DNA from: Alphaproteobacteria bacterium SO-S41
Lineage (GTDB): Bacteria > Pseudomonadota > Alphaproteobacteria > Micropepsales > Micropepsaceae
Direction of reading: 5' to 3'
Length of the DNA stretch: 64,000 bases
Assembly: GCA_019670725.1 (NCBI GenBank)
Contig: AP024629.1
Location: 3,286,001 to 3,350,000, forward strand
Shown here: positions 8,902-16,772 of the stretch, piece after piece
Layout: each line of letters begins with the position of its first letter
Position numbering within the stretch: the stretch's first letter is position 1
Notes under the pieces: model-generated
Database searches by the model: none
What the model was told of the DNA's origin: nothing
Seen by the model: the letters and a program-made list of their open reading frames with translations, nothing else
Translations under genes and position numbers: made by a program

Positions 8902-9648
8902 TTAGGCGTAGACCGCCTTGCGCGTCGTCATCGTCGCGACTGTGCCGTCATGTTGGTCGATCGGCTTGCTCAGCACGATCTCGGCCTTGAAGCTGAACGG
9001 CGGCTCTTCAAGGAAGAGGCCCGAACCGAACACGCCGCGCGTATCGGGACCGGGTACGAGGTCGCGATTGATCGCGGAGACGCTGTCCTTGGGCGGCTCG
9101 ACATTCGTGACATAGGCAACCGGATAGGCCGACAGGCGCTTCAGCAAACGGCCGACCTGGGCGTTCGACATATGCTGCATCACCTCGCGCACCAGCACGA
9201 CATCGGCCTCCGGCAGCGGATCGTTCGAGATATCGGCGCACATGAAGCGCACCGTGTCCGAGCCGTAGAGTTTGTTGTTGCGCTCGACCAGCGAGGGCAC
9301 GACATCTACGCCCGTGAAGCTCGCGACGCTCGGCAGCAGCTGCGAGCAGATCTTGAAGTCGCCGCAGCCGAGATCGAGCACCCGTGGCGGCTTCGGCATC
9401 GCTGCGAACTCGGCGCGCAGAAAATCGAGATAAGGCAGCGTAACACCGGCCTCGATCGTGCCCGGCCCGGAATAGAAATCCGTTCCGTCGTCGCCCCAGG
9501 CCTTGCTCTCATAGACCTCGGTAAACGCCGCGCCCGCGCCGTTCTTGGCGACTTTCCCGCGGCGCATGCGGTGTTGCCAGTACTGGATCTCCTGAACCGC
9601 GCGCCGGGGCAGCGCGTTCTTGAGGAAACTGACGACTTTCTGGCGCAT
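8902..9648 (-). CDS. SAM-dependent methyltransferase, class I
   Basis: The 248-residue protein has SAM motif I VLDLGCGDFKICSQLL at about residue 90, the acidic motif GVDVVPSLVERN after it, and a DVVLVREVMQHM segment typical of class I small-molecule or sugar methyltransferases. ATG 9648 (MRQKVVSFLKNALPRRAV) is preferred because GGAG lies 5 nt before it; an in-frame ATG at 9711 would add 21 poorly conserved residues. Its substrate is unknown. It is followed without a gap by the GNAT gene and diverges from the methyltransferase at 9754. Confidence 0.88.
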   Translation of the reverse strand: MRQKVVSFLKNALPRRAVQEIQYWQHRMRRGKVAKNGAGAAFTEVYESKAWGDDGTDFYSGPGTIEAGVTLPYLDFLRAEFAAMPKPPRVLDLGCGDFKICSQLLPSVASFTGVDVVPSLVERNNKLYGSDTVRFMCADISNDPLPEADVVLVREVMQHMSNAQVGRLLKRLSAYPVAYVTNVEPPKDSVSAINRDLVPGPDTRGVFGSGLFLEEPPFSFKAEIVLSKPIDQHDGTVATMTTRKAVYA

Positions 9649-9753
9649 CCGAACTCCGAGGGCCGTTTGACGGGGCGGCGCGGCGCCCGATTGCGGCTGG
9701 ACAATACACATCCCAAGTTAACAACTGTCCCAGCGCCGATTTGCGAGGAATAC

Positions 9754-10332
9754 ATGGAAGACGATCCCGTCCATCCGCCGAGCGTGCTCGCCGCCATATG
9801 GGCCGATACCGAAGCCGCCGGCTTCTCCTTCCCGTCCGACTACAAACTGGGCGGTCTCCTGCGGGTCCTTGCCGCCTCGAAACCGGGCGGCAAACTGTTG
9901 GAAATCGGCACCGGCACCGGCCTCGCCACCGCCTGGCTGCTCGACGGCATGAACACCGCGGCCCATCTCACATCGATCGAAGCAAATGGCCGCTGGGCCG
10001 CCATCGCCGCCAAGCACCTTCGGCATGAATCCCGCCTGACCCTGCTCGACGCCGACGCCTTCTCCTGGTTCGGCGGCCAGGCGGCAGCGAGCTACGATCT
10101 CGTCTTCGCCGACGCCATGCCCGGCAAGTTCGACGGCTTTGATGCGCTCTGGCGCCTGCTCAAGCCCGGCGGCATCTACGTGATCGACGACCTGATGCCG
10201 CAGCCAAGCTGGCCCGCAGATCAGCAGCAGCGCGTCGACGAAGTCCTGAAAATGCTCGACGCTCGCACCGACGGCCGCGTCGCCCGCATGGCCTGGGCCG
10301 GCGACGTCGCCATTGCGGTGAAGCTTGGTTAG
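9754..10332 (+). CDS. Class I O-methyltransferase-like protein
   Basis: SAM methyltransferase of the catechol-O-methyltransferase-like type (192 residues). LLEIGTGTGLATAWLLDGM is motif I (about 48-66), TSIEANGRWAAIA binds the SAM ribose, and SYDLVFADAMPGKF and LLKPGGIYVIDDLMPQ are motifs II-III with the metal-site Asp region. ATG 9754 has a good GAGGAA site 4-9 nt upstream. Its end overlaps the converging secreted-protein gene by 4 nt. The substrate is unknown. Confidence 0.88.
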   Translation: MEDDPVHPPSVLAAIWADTEAAGFSFPSDYKLGGLLRVLAASKPGGKLLEIGTGTGLATAWLLDGMNTAAHLTSIEANGRWAAIAAKHLRHESRLTLLDADAFSWFGGQAAASYDLVFADAMPGKFDGFDALWRLLKPGGIYVIDDLMPQPSWPADQQQRVDEVLKMLDARTDGRVARMAWAGDVAIAVKLG

Positions 10333-10889
10333 GGCGTCGCAGGCGGCGTTGCCGGGGCCGTTACGCCCGCAACGAAGTCGCCGAACGAGGTCAGCCAGTA
10401 CCCGAAATTGCCGAGCCGGTTGACCAGCCATGCCGCCGTCACACCGCCATTCACACCAAGATTCATCGACACGCCCGAGGTGCCGTCCTTGTAGAGCATG
10501 CCGCGCACGCCCCACGCCTTGTTGTTCCAATCATTGACCCCTTTCAGGGTCACCTTCGGCGTCTCGTTGAACGAATAGCTCAGGAAATTCACCGAGCCGC
10601 AGCGCGCTTCGCCGCTCTCGGGACAGTCGGCCAGCGAGACCTCGAACTTGTAACCGTCCTTGGATTTCACCTCGAGATAGGGGCCATAGGACCCCGTGAG
10701 GCTTTGATACTCGTAGCCCGCGGCCCTCACGATGGCCTCGACCTCGGCGATGGTCACGCCGTCCATAACCTTGGTTGAGTCGGCGGGGGGCGGCGGCTCG
10801 TTGCTCTCAGGCAGCGGGATCGCCGGCGTCTGGGCGTGAGCGGCAGCGGTGGCCGCAACAAAAGCAAGGGTGAGGATCAGTCGGCGCAT
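10329..10889 (-). CDS. Secreted YbjN-domain-like protein
   Basis: The 186-residue protein begins with a signal peptide (MRRLILTLAFVAATAAAHAQ, cleavage after AHA). After a Pro-rich linker comes a region resembling YbjN/'sensory transduction regulator' domains: GVTIAEVEAIVRAAGYEYQ ... PYLEVKSKDGYKFEVSLADC ... CGSVNFLSYS. The two cysteines (LADC and ARC) could pair in the periplasm. The C-terminus is Pro/Thr-rich. YbjN domains are small alpha/beta folds of unclear function. No partner gene is evident. Confidence 0.75.
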   Translation of the reverse strand: MRRLILTLAFVAATAAAHAQTPAIPLPESNEPPPPADSTKVMDGVTIAEVEAIVRAAGYEYQSLTGSYGPYLEVKSKDGYKFEVSLADCPESGEARCGSVNFLSYSFNETPKVTLKGVNDWNNKAWGVRGMLYKDGTSGVSMNLGVNGGVTAAWLVNRLGNFGYWLTSFGDFVAGVTAPATPPATP

Positions 10890-10931
10890 ATGTATCTCCC
10901 AGGCGAGGCTAGAGCCTAAGTCCCCATTCGC

Positions 10932-12020
10932 TCAAGCCCGCGCATAGAGGTCGCAGCCATCTTCTCCGCGCCGCCGCACAACTTCGCCGCGCGCAATCAG
11001 ACAGTTCAGATGCGCCAGGCTTTCGCCAGTCGCCATGATGTAGACCCCAGGGGTAATTCGCGCCCGAAATAAGGCGGGAAAGACATCGACCGCACGTTTC
11101 GGCTCGTCGAGCAGCGCTAAGAGCCGCGCCATCCCTTCTTCGTGACCGTCGATCAGGTCCTGCATCCGCTTCTTCACGTTACGGAAGGGCAGGTTGTGCG
11201 CCGGCAGAACCAGCGTTTCGTCCGGCAGCAGATCGCGCAGCTTAACGCAGCTGTCGAGCCAGTCCTGCAATGGATTGCCGTCCGGCTCGGTCGGGAACAC
11301 GCTGACATTGGAACTGATGCGCGGCAGTATCTGGTCGCCGGAGATGATGATGTTGTCCTCCTTCGACCAGAGGCAGGCGTGCTCCGGCGCATGTCCACGG
11401 CCGACGACAACCCGCCACGTCCGCGTGCCGATCTTGATCTCGTCGCCGTCCTGGATGCGGTGGAACGACTGCGGCAGCCGATAGACGCCCCAACCGAAGC
11501 CGCCGAAGCGCTTGCGATAATGGTCCAGCGCCTCGTCCGTGAAGCCTGCCGCCTGATAGAAGCGCAATCCTTCTTCCGGCGCATCCTTGCCAGTATCGGT
11601 GACCAGCATCCGGCACATCAAATAATCCGTACGCGTCATGTAAAGCGGCGCATCGAACTTCTCGCCAATCCAGCCGGCGAGGCCGATATGGTCGGGGTGG
11701 AGGTGCGTGACGAAGATCCGCGTCACCTTGCGGCCGCCCAGATATTTTTCGAACACCGCTTCCCAGGCGTCCTTCGAACTCTGTTCATTGAGGCTGGTAT
11801 CGACCACCGCCCAGCCATCGCCATCCTCGAGCAGCCAGACATTGATGTGGTCGAGCTGCATCGGCATTTTCATGCGCAGCCACAGGATGCCGGGCGCCAC
11901 CTCGATCGCTTCACCGGGCGCGGGCTTACTTTCGAAGGGATAGATCAGGCCACGATCGTCACGCACGCGGACGGGCGAGGCCTCCTGGGCGGCGTCAGGT
12001 AGATCGACGGCATCCGACAT
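10932..12020 (-). CDS. MBL-fold metallo-hydrolase
   Basis: Metallo-beta-lactamase superfamily hydrolase of 362 residues. The Zn motif THLHPDH lies at about 105-111, the next metal His in GRGHAPEHACLW near 222, the bridging Asp in IISGDQILP near 240, and the last His in VLPAHNLPF near 286. A C-terminal helical/winged region (about 300-362) follows, as in the glyoxalase II-like/LACTB2 subgroup. ATG 12020 (MSDAVDLPDA) is preferred over an in-frame upstream start. The active site looks complete; the substrate is unknown. It is on the same strand as, and downstream of, the acyl-CoA dehydrogenase, so a thioester substrate is possible. Confidence 0.9.
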   Translation of the reverse strand: MSDAVDLPDAAQEASPVRVRDDRGLIYPFESKPAPGEAIEVAPGILWLRMKMPMQLDHINVWLLEDGDGWAVVDTSLNEQSSKDAWEAVFEKYLGGRKVTRIFVTHLHPDHIGLAGWIGEKFDAPLYMTRTDYLMCRMLVTDTGKDAPEEGLRFYQAAGFTDEALDHYRKRFGGFGWGVYRLPQSFHRIQDGDEIKIGTRTWRVVVGRGHAPEHACLWSKEDNIIISGDQILPRISSNVSVFPTEPDGNPLQDWLDSCVKLRDLLPDETLVLPAHNLPFRNVKKRMQDLIDGHEEGMARLLALLDEPKRAVDVFPALFRARITPGVYIMATGESLAHLNCLIARGEVVRRRGEDGCDLYARA

Positions 12021-12113
12021 AATCTTGTTCTTTTTCCAATGACAACGACGCAACGCTAGGCGCGTGCAGCGGCGGCGTCAAAACCAAAGCCTGCACGCTT
12101 ACGTTCAGGGCAA

Positions 12114-13913
12114 TCAGCCAAAATCAGTCGCGTAGAGCGTCTCGGCACCGGCCCTCACGCCACCCAGGAGTCCCACGGCATGCGGGACTTCAGTCTCCGC
12201 AAAGAAGCGGGCTGCGGCCAGCCGGGCGCTTAGGAAACCTGTATCTCCCTCGCCCGCCGCGAGCCCGCGCACGGCCTGAATCGCGCCGCGGGCGAGGAAA
12301 TGCCCGCCGACGACCACGCCCATCAACTCAAGAAACGGGGTCGCCCCAGCCAGTGCGTCGTAAGGCTTTCCGGCGGCAAGGCGTTCCTGCAGCCAGGCAG
12401 TCGCGCGGCGCGCTGTCTCCAGCCCAGCCGAGAGCGATGTTCCCATCGCCGCGAGGCCAGCATCAGCCGACTCTACCAGTGCGTTGGTCGTTCCGGCGAT
12501 CTCGTGGAACAGTGCTTCAACAACCGCGCCGCTGCTCAGCCCGATCTTGCGCATGACAAGATCGATCGCCTGGATACCATTGGTCCCTTCATAGATCGGC
12601 AGGATCCGGGCATCGCGATAAAACTGCGCCGCGCCGGTCTCCTCGATGAACCCCATGCCGCCATGGATCTGCACGCCGGAGCTTGCGGCTTTGACGCCCA
12701 TATCGGTCGACCACGCCTTGGCGATCGGCGTCAGCAACTCCTCGCGCGCCTTGGCGAGCACGCGCTCGGCGGGATCTGGATGATGGCGTGCCAAATCGGC
12801 CGCCACGGCCGTCGCGAGACAAATCGCGCGCGCTGCTTCGACGCCAGCCTGCATCGAAAGCAACATGCGCCGGACATCCGGATGGCGATCGATCGGCACC
12901 ATGTCGGTGCCTTCGTGCTGAAGCCCGACGGGCTTGCCCTGCTTACGGTCCGCCGCGTAGGCGCGCGCGTGCTGCAGCGCGCGCTCGGCGATCGCGACAC
13001 CCTGCACGCCGACATTCAGGCGTGCGCTGTTCATCATTGTGAACATCGCCGCCATGCCTCGATTTTCCTGACCGATTAGGAAACCCGTCGCGCCGCCATG
13101 GTCGCCGAACGACATGGTGCAGGTCGGGCTACCGTGAATGCCCAGCTTGTGCTCCACGCCGACGCAGGCGAGGTCATTGCGCACCCCCGGCTTGCCGTCG
13201 GCGTCAGGCAGGAATTTCGGCACCAGGAACAGCGAAATGCCCCGCGTGCCGGGCGGCGCACCCGCGAGGCGCGCCAGTACGAGATGGACGATGTTCTCGG
13301 CGCAGTCGTGTTCGCCCCACGTGATGAAGATTTTCTGCCCGGTGATGCGATAGCTGCCGTCCTCGGTGCGAACGGCGCGGGCCTTTAACGCGCCGACATC
13401 TGACCCCGCCGCCGGCTCCGTCAGGTTCATCGTGCCGGTCCAGGTGCCGGCGATCAGCTTCGGCAGATAGACGCTCTTAAGCTCGTCGGTGCCATGCGCG
13501 GACAGCGCCTCGATCGCGCCATGAGTCAGCAGCGGGCAAAGCCCGAAGGCCATGTTGGCCGACTGCCAGAGCTCCTCGACCGCCACGGCCAGCGTATGCG
13601 GCAAACCCTGTCCGCCAAATGCCGGGTCCGCCGCAATGCCCGCCCAACCGCCCTCCGCGAAGGCGCGATAGGCACCGGGAAAACCGGGCGTGGTGCGGAC
13701 GACACCGTTCTCCAGCCTGGCGCCTTGTGCATCGCCAGTGCGGTTCAAAGGCGCCAGGACATCGACGGCGAGTTTCGCTGCCTCTTCCAGAACGGAATCG
13801 CGAAGATCGCGATCGAAGTCGGGGTGTGCGCCGCTCGCCGCGAGGCGGTCGGCATCGACCACCGAGTCGAGCGTGAAGCGGATCGCCTGCAGAGGCGCTT
13901 GATAGCCGGCCAT
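12114..13913 (-). CDS. Acyl-CoA dehydrogenase, long form
   Basis: FAD-dependent acyl-CoA dehydrogenase of the roughly 600-residue class with an extra C-terminal domain. Features in order: the N-terminal helical domain; the FAD/substrate-binding signature MNLTEPAAGSDVGALKARA near 165-183; ITGQKIFITWGEHD; the FAD-binding QIHGGMGFIEETGAAQFYRDARI segment in the C-terminal part, with YEGTNGIQA after it; and a final helical domain. The 599-residue length fits. ATG 13913 has GGGAGA upstream. It would do the first step of beta-oxidation, passing electrons to ETF and then to the ETF-QO encoded at 37-38.7 kb. Chain-length specificity cannot be read. Confidence 0.94.
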   Translation of the reverse strand: MAGYQAPLQAIRFTLDSVVDADRLAASGAHPDFDRDLRDSVLEEAAKLAVDVLAPLNRTGDAQGARLENGVVRTTPGFPGAYRAFAEGGWAGIAADPAFGGQGLPHTLAVAVEELWQSANMAFGLCPLLTHGAIEALSAHGTDELKSVYLPKLIAGTWTGTMNLTEPAAGSDVGALKARAVRTEDGSYRITGQKIFITWGEHDCAENIVHLVLARLAGAPPGTRGISLFLVPKFLPDADGKPGVRNDLACVGVEHKLGIHGSPTCTMSFGDHGGATGFLIGQENRGMAAMFTMMNSARLNVGVQGVAIAERALQHARAYAADRKQGKPVGLQHEGTDMVPIDRHPDVRRMLLSMQAGVEAARAICLATAVAADLARHHPDPAERVLAKAREELLTPIAKAWSTDMGVKAASSGVQIHGGMGFIEETGAAQFYRDARILPIYEGTNGIQAIDLVMRKIGLSSGAVVEALFHEIAGTTNALVESADAGLAAMGTSLSAGLETARRATAWLQERLAAGKPYDALAGATPFLELMGVVVGGHFLARGAIQAVRGLAAGEGDTGFLSARLAAARFFAETEVPHAVGLLGGVRAGAETLYATDFG

Positions 13914-14022
13914 GTCCAATTCTCCCTAGGATCACGTTTTGGACAGGTCGGCCGGCCCGGTCTAGACAAACCTGCGGGCGGCACTCACTAAGTCACACTG
14001 TCTGTTACAATTGAGGTATCCG

Positions 14023-14631
14023 ATGATCCGCTCAGCCGCTCTCGCCTTCATCGTCGCCGCAGTCATCCTGCCCGCGCACGCCCAGGGCGTATCGACCGAC
14101 GCCTCACTGGCGCCCGCCGGCACCTATGCCGCCGATACCGCACATACCCGGATTTCGTGGCAGCTCAGCCACTTCGGCACGTCGACCTATACGGGTTGGT
14201 TCAAGAGCTTCGAAATTTCGCTGACCTTCGATCCGAATGCGCCCGAGAAGTCCAAGCTGACCGCCTCGGTCGATCCGACGAGCGTCTCGACACTCGACCC
14301 GAAATTCGACGAGGAGATCGCGAGCGCAAAATTCCTCGATGCCGCCAAGTTCCCGGCGGTGACGTTCACGGCCGCGACGATCACCAAGACGGGTGAGACG
14401 ACCGGCACTATGACGGGCGACCTGACCTTTCACGGCGTGACCAAGCCGGTCACCTTCAACGTCACCTTCCACGGCGGCACGCAGAGCGCGATGAAGAACG
14501 CCTATGTGCTGGGTTTCGGCGCGACTGCGACAATCAAGCGGTCGGAATTTGGCGTGATCGAGTATATCGATTTCGGTCTCGGTGACGATGTCACGATCGG
14601 CATCGAAGGCGAATTCATCCACCAGGAATAG
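14023..14631 (+). CDS. YceI-family periplasmic protein 1
   Basis: YceI proteins are secreted lipocalin-like beta barrels that bind polyprenyl chains such as quinones. This one has 202 residues with a signal peptide (MIRSAALAFIVAAVILPAHAQ). The family pattern follows: AADTAHTRISWQLSHFGTSTYTGWF, then AKFLDAAKFPAVTFTAATI and LTFHGVTKPVTFNVTF. GAGG lies just before ATG 14023. A cytochrome b561 gene starts 8 nt downstream, followed by a second YceI gene, so a quinone-linked envelope role is likely. Confidence 0.95.
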   Translation: MIRSAALAFIVAAVILPAHAQGVSTDASLAPAGTYAADTAHTRISWQLSHFGTSTYTGWFKSFEISLTFDPNAPEKSKLTASVDPTSVSTLDPKFDEEIASAKFLDAAKFPAVTFTAATITKTGETTGTMTGDLTFHGVTKPVTFNVTFHGGTQSAMKNAYVLGFGATATIKRSEFGVIEYIDFGLGDDVTIGIEGEFIHQE

Positions 14632-14639
14632 ACGCCGGC

Positions 14640-15221
14640 ATGCGCCTCACCAATTCGAAGGACGGGTTCGGCATCCTCGCCGTGACGCTGCATTGGGTGA
14701 TCGCGGTGGCGATCCTCTACATGATTTGGCTCGGCAACTACATGACCAAGGCCGAGGACTATGCCGCCTATCAGCTCCACAAGAGCCTCGGCATCACGAT
14801 CCTCGCGCTCAGCCTATTGCGGCTGCTGATCCGCTTCATCGATCCCCCGCCGCCTTTGCCAGAGCACATGCCGTGGTGGGAACGGCTTGGCGCGCATCTG
14901 TCTCACTGGGCGTTTTATGCGCTGATGATCGGCATCCCGCTCTCGGGCTGGGCGATGGTCTCAGCGTCGCCCAACAGCGATTTCGTCAAGACCCGGATCT
15001 GGGGTTGGTTCGAGCTGCCGCTGCTGCCCTCCTTGCCTACCCTCGCGAACCGCGAAGCGATCTCGGACAGGCTGGAAGACGTTCACGGGCTGCTGGCGAC
15101 CTCGGTCTATTTCCTCCTCGCGCTGCATGTCCTCGCGGCGCTGAAGCATCATTTCTGGGATCGCGACAATGTGCTCACCCGCATGTTGCCGTTCTTGCCG
15201 AAGCAGAGAAAGTCGTCATGA
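14640..15221 (+). CDS. Cytochrome b561-family membrane protein
   Basis: Four-helix di-heme membrane cytochrome of the YceJ/CybB type, 193 residues. Hydrophobic segments are near residues 10-33, 42-65, 85-108 and 140-165. Candidate heme ligands are His in TLHWVIAVAIL, LHKSLGI, SHWAFYALM and LHVLAALKHH. Such proteins exchange electrons with the quinone pool. Placed between two YceI genes it forms a likely yceI-cyb-yceI operon: the stop overlaps the start of the next gene (ATGA, 15218-15221). Confidence 0.94.
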   Translation: MRLTNSKDGFGILAVTLHWVIAVAILYMIWLGNYMTKAEDYAAYQLHKSLGITILALSLLRLLIRFIDPPPPLPEHMPWWERLGAHLSHWAFYALMIGIPLSGWAMVSASPNSDFVKTRIWGWFELPLLPSLPTLANREAISDRLEDVHGLLATSVYFLLALHVLAALKHHFWDRDNVLTRMLPFLPKQRKSS

Positions 15222-15772
15222 AGCGTATCCTCTCCGCGGCCTTCGCTATGCTTGCACTGGCCGCGCCGGCCTTCGCCGCGAATTGGGCGGTCGATCCGGC
15301 GCGCAGCCAGTTAGGCTTTGAGGTCGTGATCGACGGCACGCCGGTGAGAGGGAGTTTTTCCATCTGGACAGCGGAGATCGCCTTCGACCCTGCCGACCTC
15401 ACATCGGCCCATGCGAAAGTGACAATCGACGTCGGTACGGCGAATTCAGGCAACGGCACGCGCGACGATGCGCTGGATGGCGATAAGTGGTTCGATGTCG
15501 CTAACACGCCGCAGGCCGTGTTCGACACAAGCGCGTTCCGGCAGACCGGCGAGGGTGCTTATGAGGTCGATGCGACGCTGACGATGCGCGGCACGGCGCA
15601 CCCCGTTACCTTGCCCTTCACGCTGCAGATCGCGAATGGCGAGGCGCACATGACGGCGCGCCTCACGATCGACCGGACGCTGTGGAATATTGGCCAGGGC
15701 AGTTATGCGAGCGACACGCCGGTCGCCACGAAGGTCGATGTCGTCATCGACCTCATCGCCAAAGCATCGTAG
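15218..15772 (+). CDS. YceI-family periplasmic protein 2
   Basis: A second lipocalin-like YceI protein of 184 residues with signal peptide MKRILSAAFAMLALAAPAFA. Family segments are WAVDPARSQLGFEVVIDGTPVRGSFSIW, GDKWFDVANTPQAVFDTSAF and ATLTMRGTAHPVTLPFTL. It differs clearly from the first YceI copy (shorter loops, WFDVANTPQA in place of FLDAAKFPAV), so this is an old duplication, not a recent repeat. ATG 15218 overlaps the cytochrome stop, indicating translational coupling. Confidence 0.95.
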   Translation: MKRILSAAFAMLALAAPAFAANWAVDPARSQLGFEVVIDGTPVRGSFSIWTAEIAFDPADLTSAHAKVTIDVGTANSGNGTRDDALDGDKWFDVANTPQAVFDTSAFRQTGEGAYEVDATLTMRGTAHPVTLPFTLQIANGEAHMTARLTIDRTLWNIGQGSYASDTPVATKVDVVIDLIAKAS

Positions 15773-15802
15773 GCCAAGGCGGAACCTTCGCCGCGGAGCC
15801 CC

Positions 15803-16771
15803 ATGCCGATCGTCACGATCGATCCGGAGAACCTGGAGGCCGGCCGTACGGCGATTGCGGCGGCAGCAGCGGAACTGCGCGCAGGACGGCTCGTCGCCTT
15901 CCCGACCGAGACGGTCTACGGGCTTGGCGCCGATGCTACCAACGGCCTTGCTCTGGCCGCGATCTTCGAACGCAAGGGACGGCCGCGCATCAACCCTTTG
16001 ATCGTCCATGTCGGCAGCTTCGACGAGGCTGCAAATCTCGTGACGTTCGACGCATCGGCTCACGCGCTGGCGAGCGCCTTCTGGCCGGGGCCGCTGACGC
16101 TGGTGCTGCCGCGCACGCCGGATTGCCCGGTGCATGACCTCGCAAGCGCCGGCCTACCCACGCTTGCGGTGCGCGTTCCCGCGCATCCCATCGCGCATGC
16201 CCTGATCGCCGCCACCGGCAGACCCATCGCCGCGCCAAGTGCAAACCGTTCTGGCGAACCCTCGCCGACGCAAGCCACGCATGTCGCCGAAAGTCTTGGC
16301 GACGCCGGTCTGACAATCCTCGATGGCGGACCATGCGCCGCTGGTCTCGAATCTACAGTGATCGGCTTCGAAGACGGGCGCGCGGTCTTGCTTCGCGCCG
16401 GTTCCTTGCCGCGCGAGGAGATTGAAAAAATCGCCGGACCGCTCGCCGCAGCGCGCGATGACAACGCCCACCCGTCTTCGCCCGGACGGCTGCTCCGGCA
16501 CTATGCGCCGCGCGCACGTTTGCGCCTTAATGCGGCGGTCCCTGAGCCGGGCGAGTTCTATCTCAGCTTCGGGCCGGCGCCAGCATCGAGCGCTTCGCTG
16601 GCGCTGAGCGCGACCGGCGATCTTCGCGAAGCGGCTGCCAATCTCTTTGCGCATTTGCGCGAAGCGGACCGGCGTGGCGCGGCGCGGATCGCGGTCGCGC
16701 CTATTCCCCTCACGGGACTCGGCGAAGCCATCAACGACCGGCTCAGCCGCGCAGCGGCCGCGCAGGGCTGA
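15803..16771 (+). CDS. ywlC: L-threonylcarbamoyladenylate synthase (Sua5/YwlC type)
   Basis: Makes threonylcarbamoyl-AMP from Thr, bicarbonate and ATP for the t6A37 tRNA modification. The YrdC domain covers about residues 10-200: LVAFPTETVYGLGADATN, ERKGRPRINPLIVHV, FWPGPLTLVLPR, LAVRVPAHPIA, PIAAPSANRSGEPSPT. A C-terminal Sua5 domain (about 220-322) follows a linker with SPGRLLRHYAPRA, the usual SPGM-x-HY-P motif. The two-domain length of 322 identifies the long Sua5 form rather than the short TsaC. The partner genes tsaB, tsaD and tsaE are not in the window. Confidence 0.96.
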   Translation: MPIVTIDPENLEAGRTAIAAAAAELRAGRLVAFPTETVYGLGADATNGLALAAIFERKGRPRINPLIVHVGSFDEAANLVTFDASAHALASAFWPGPLTLVLPRTPDCPVHDLASAGLPTLAVRVPAHPIAHALIAATGRPIAAPSANRSGEPSPTQATHVAESLGDAGLTILDGGPCAAGLESTVIGFEDGRAVLLRAGSLPREEIEKIAGPLAAARDDNAHPSSPGRLLRHYAPRARLRLNAAVPEPGEFYLSFGPAPASSASLALSATGDLREAAANLFAHLREADRRGAARIAVAPIPLTGLGEAINDRLSRAAAAQG

Positions 16772-16772
16772 G

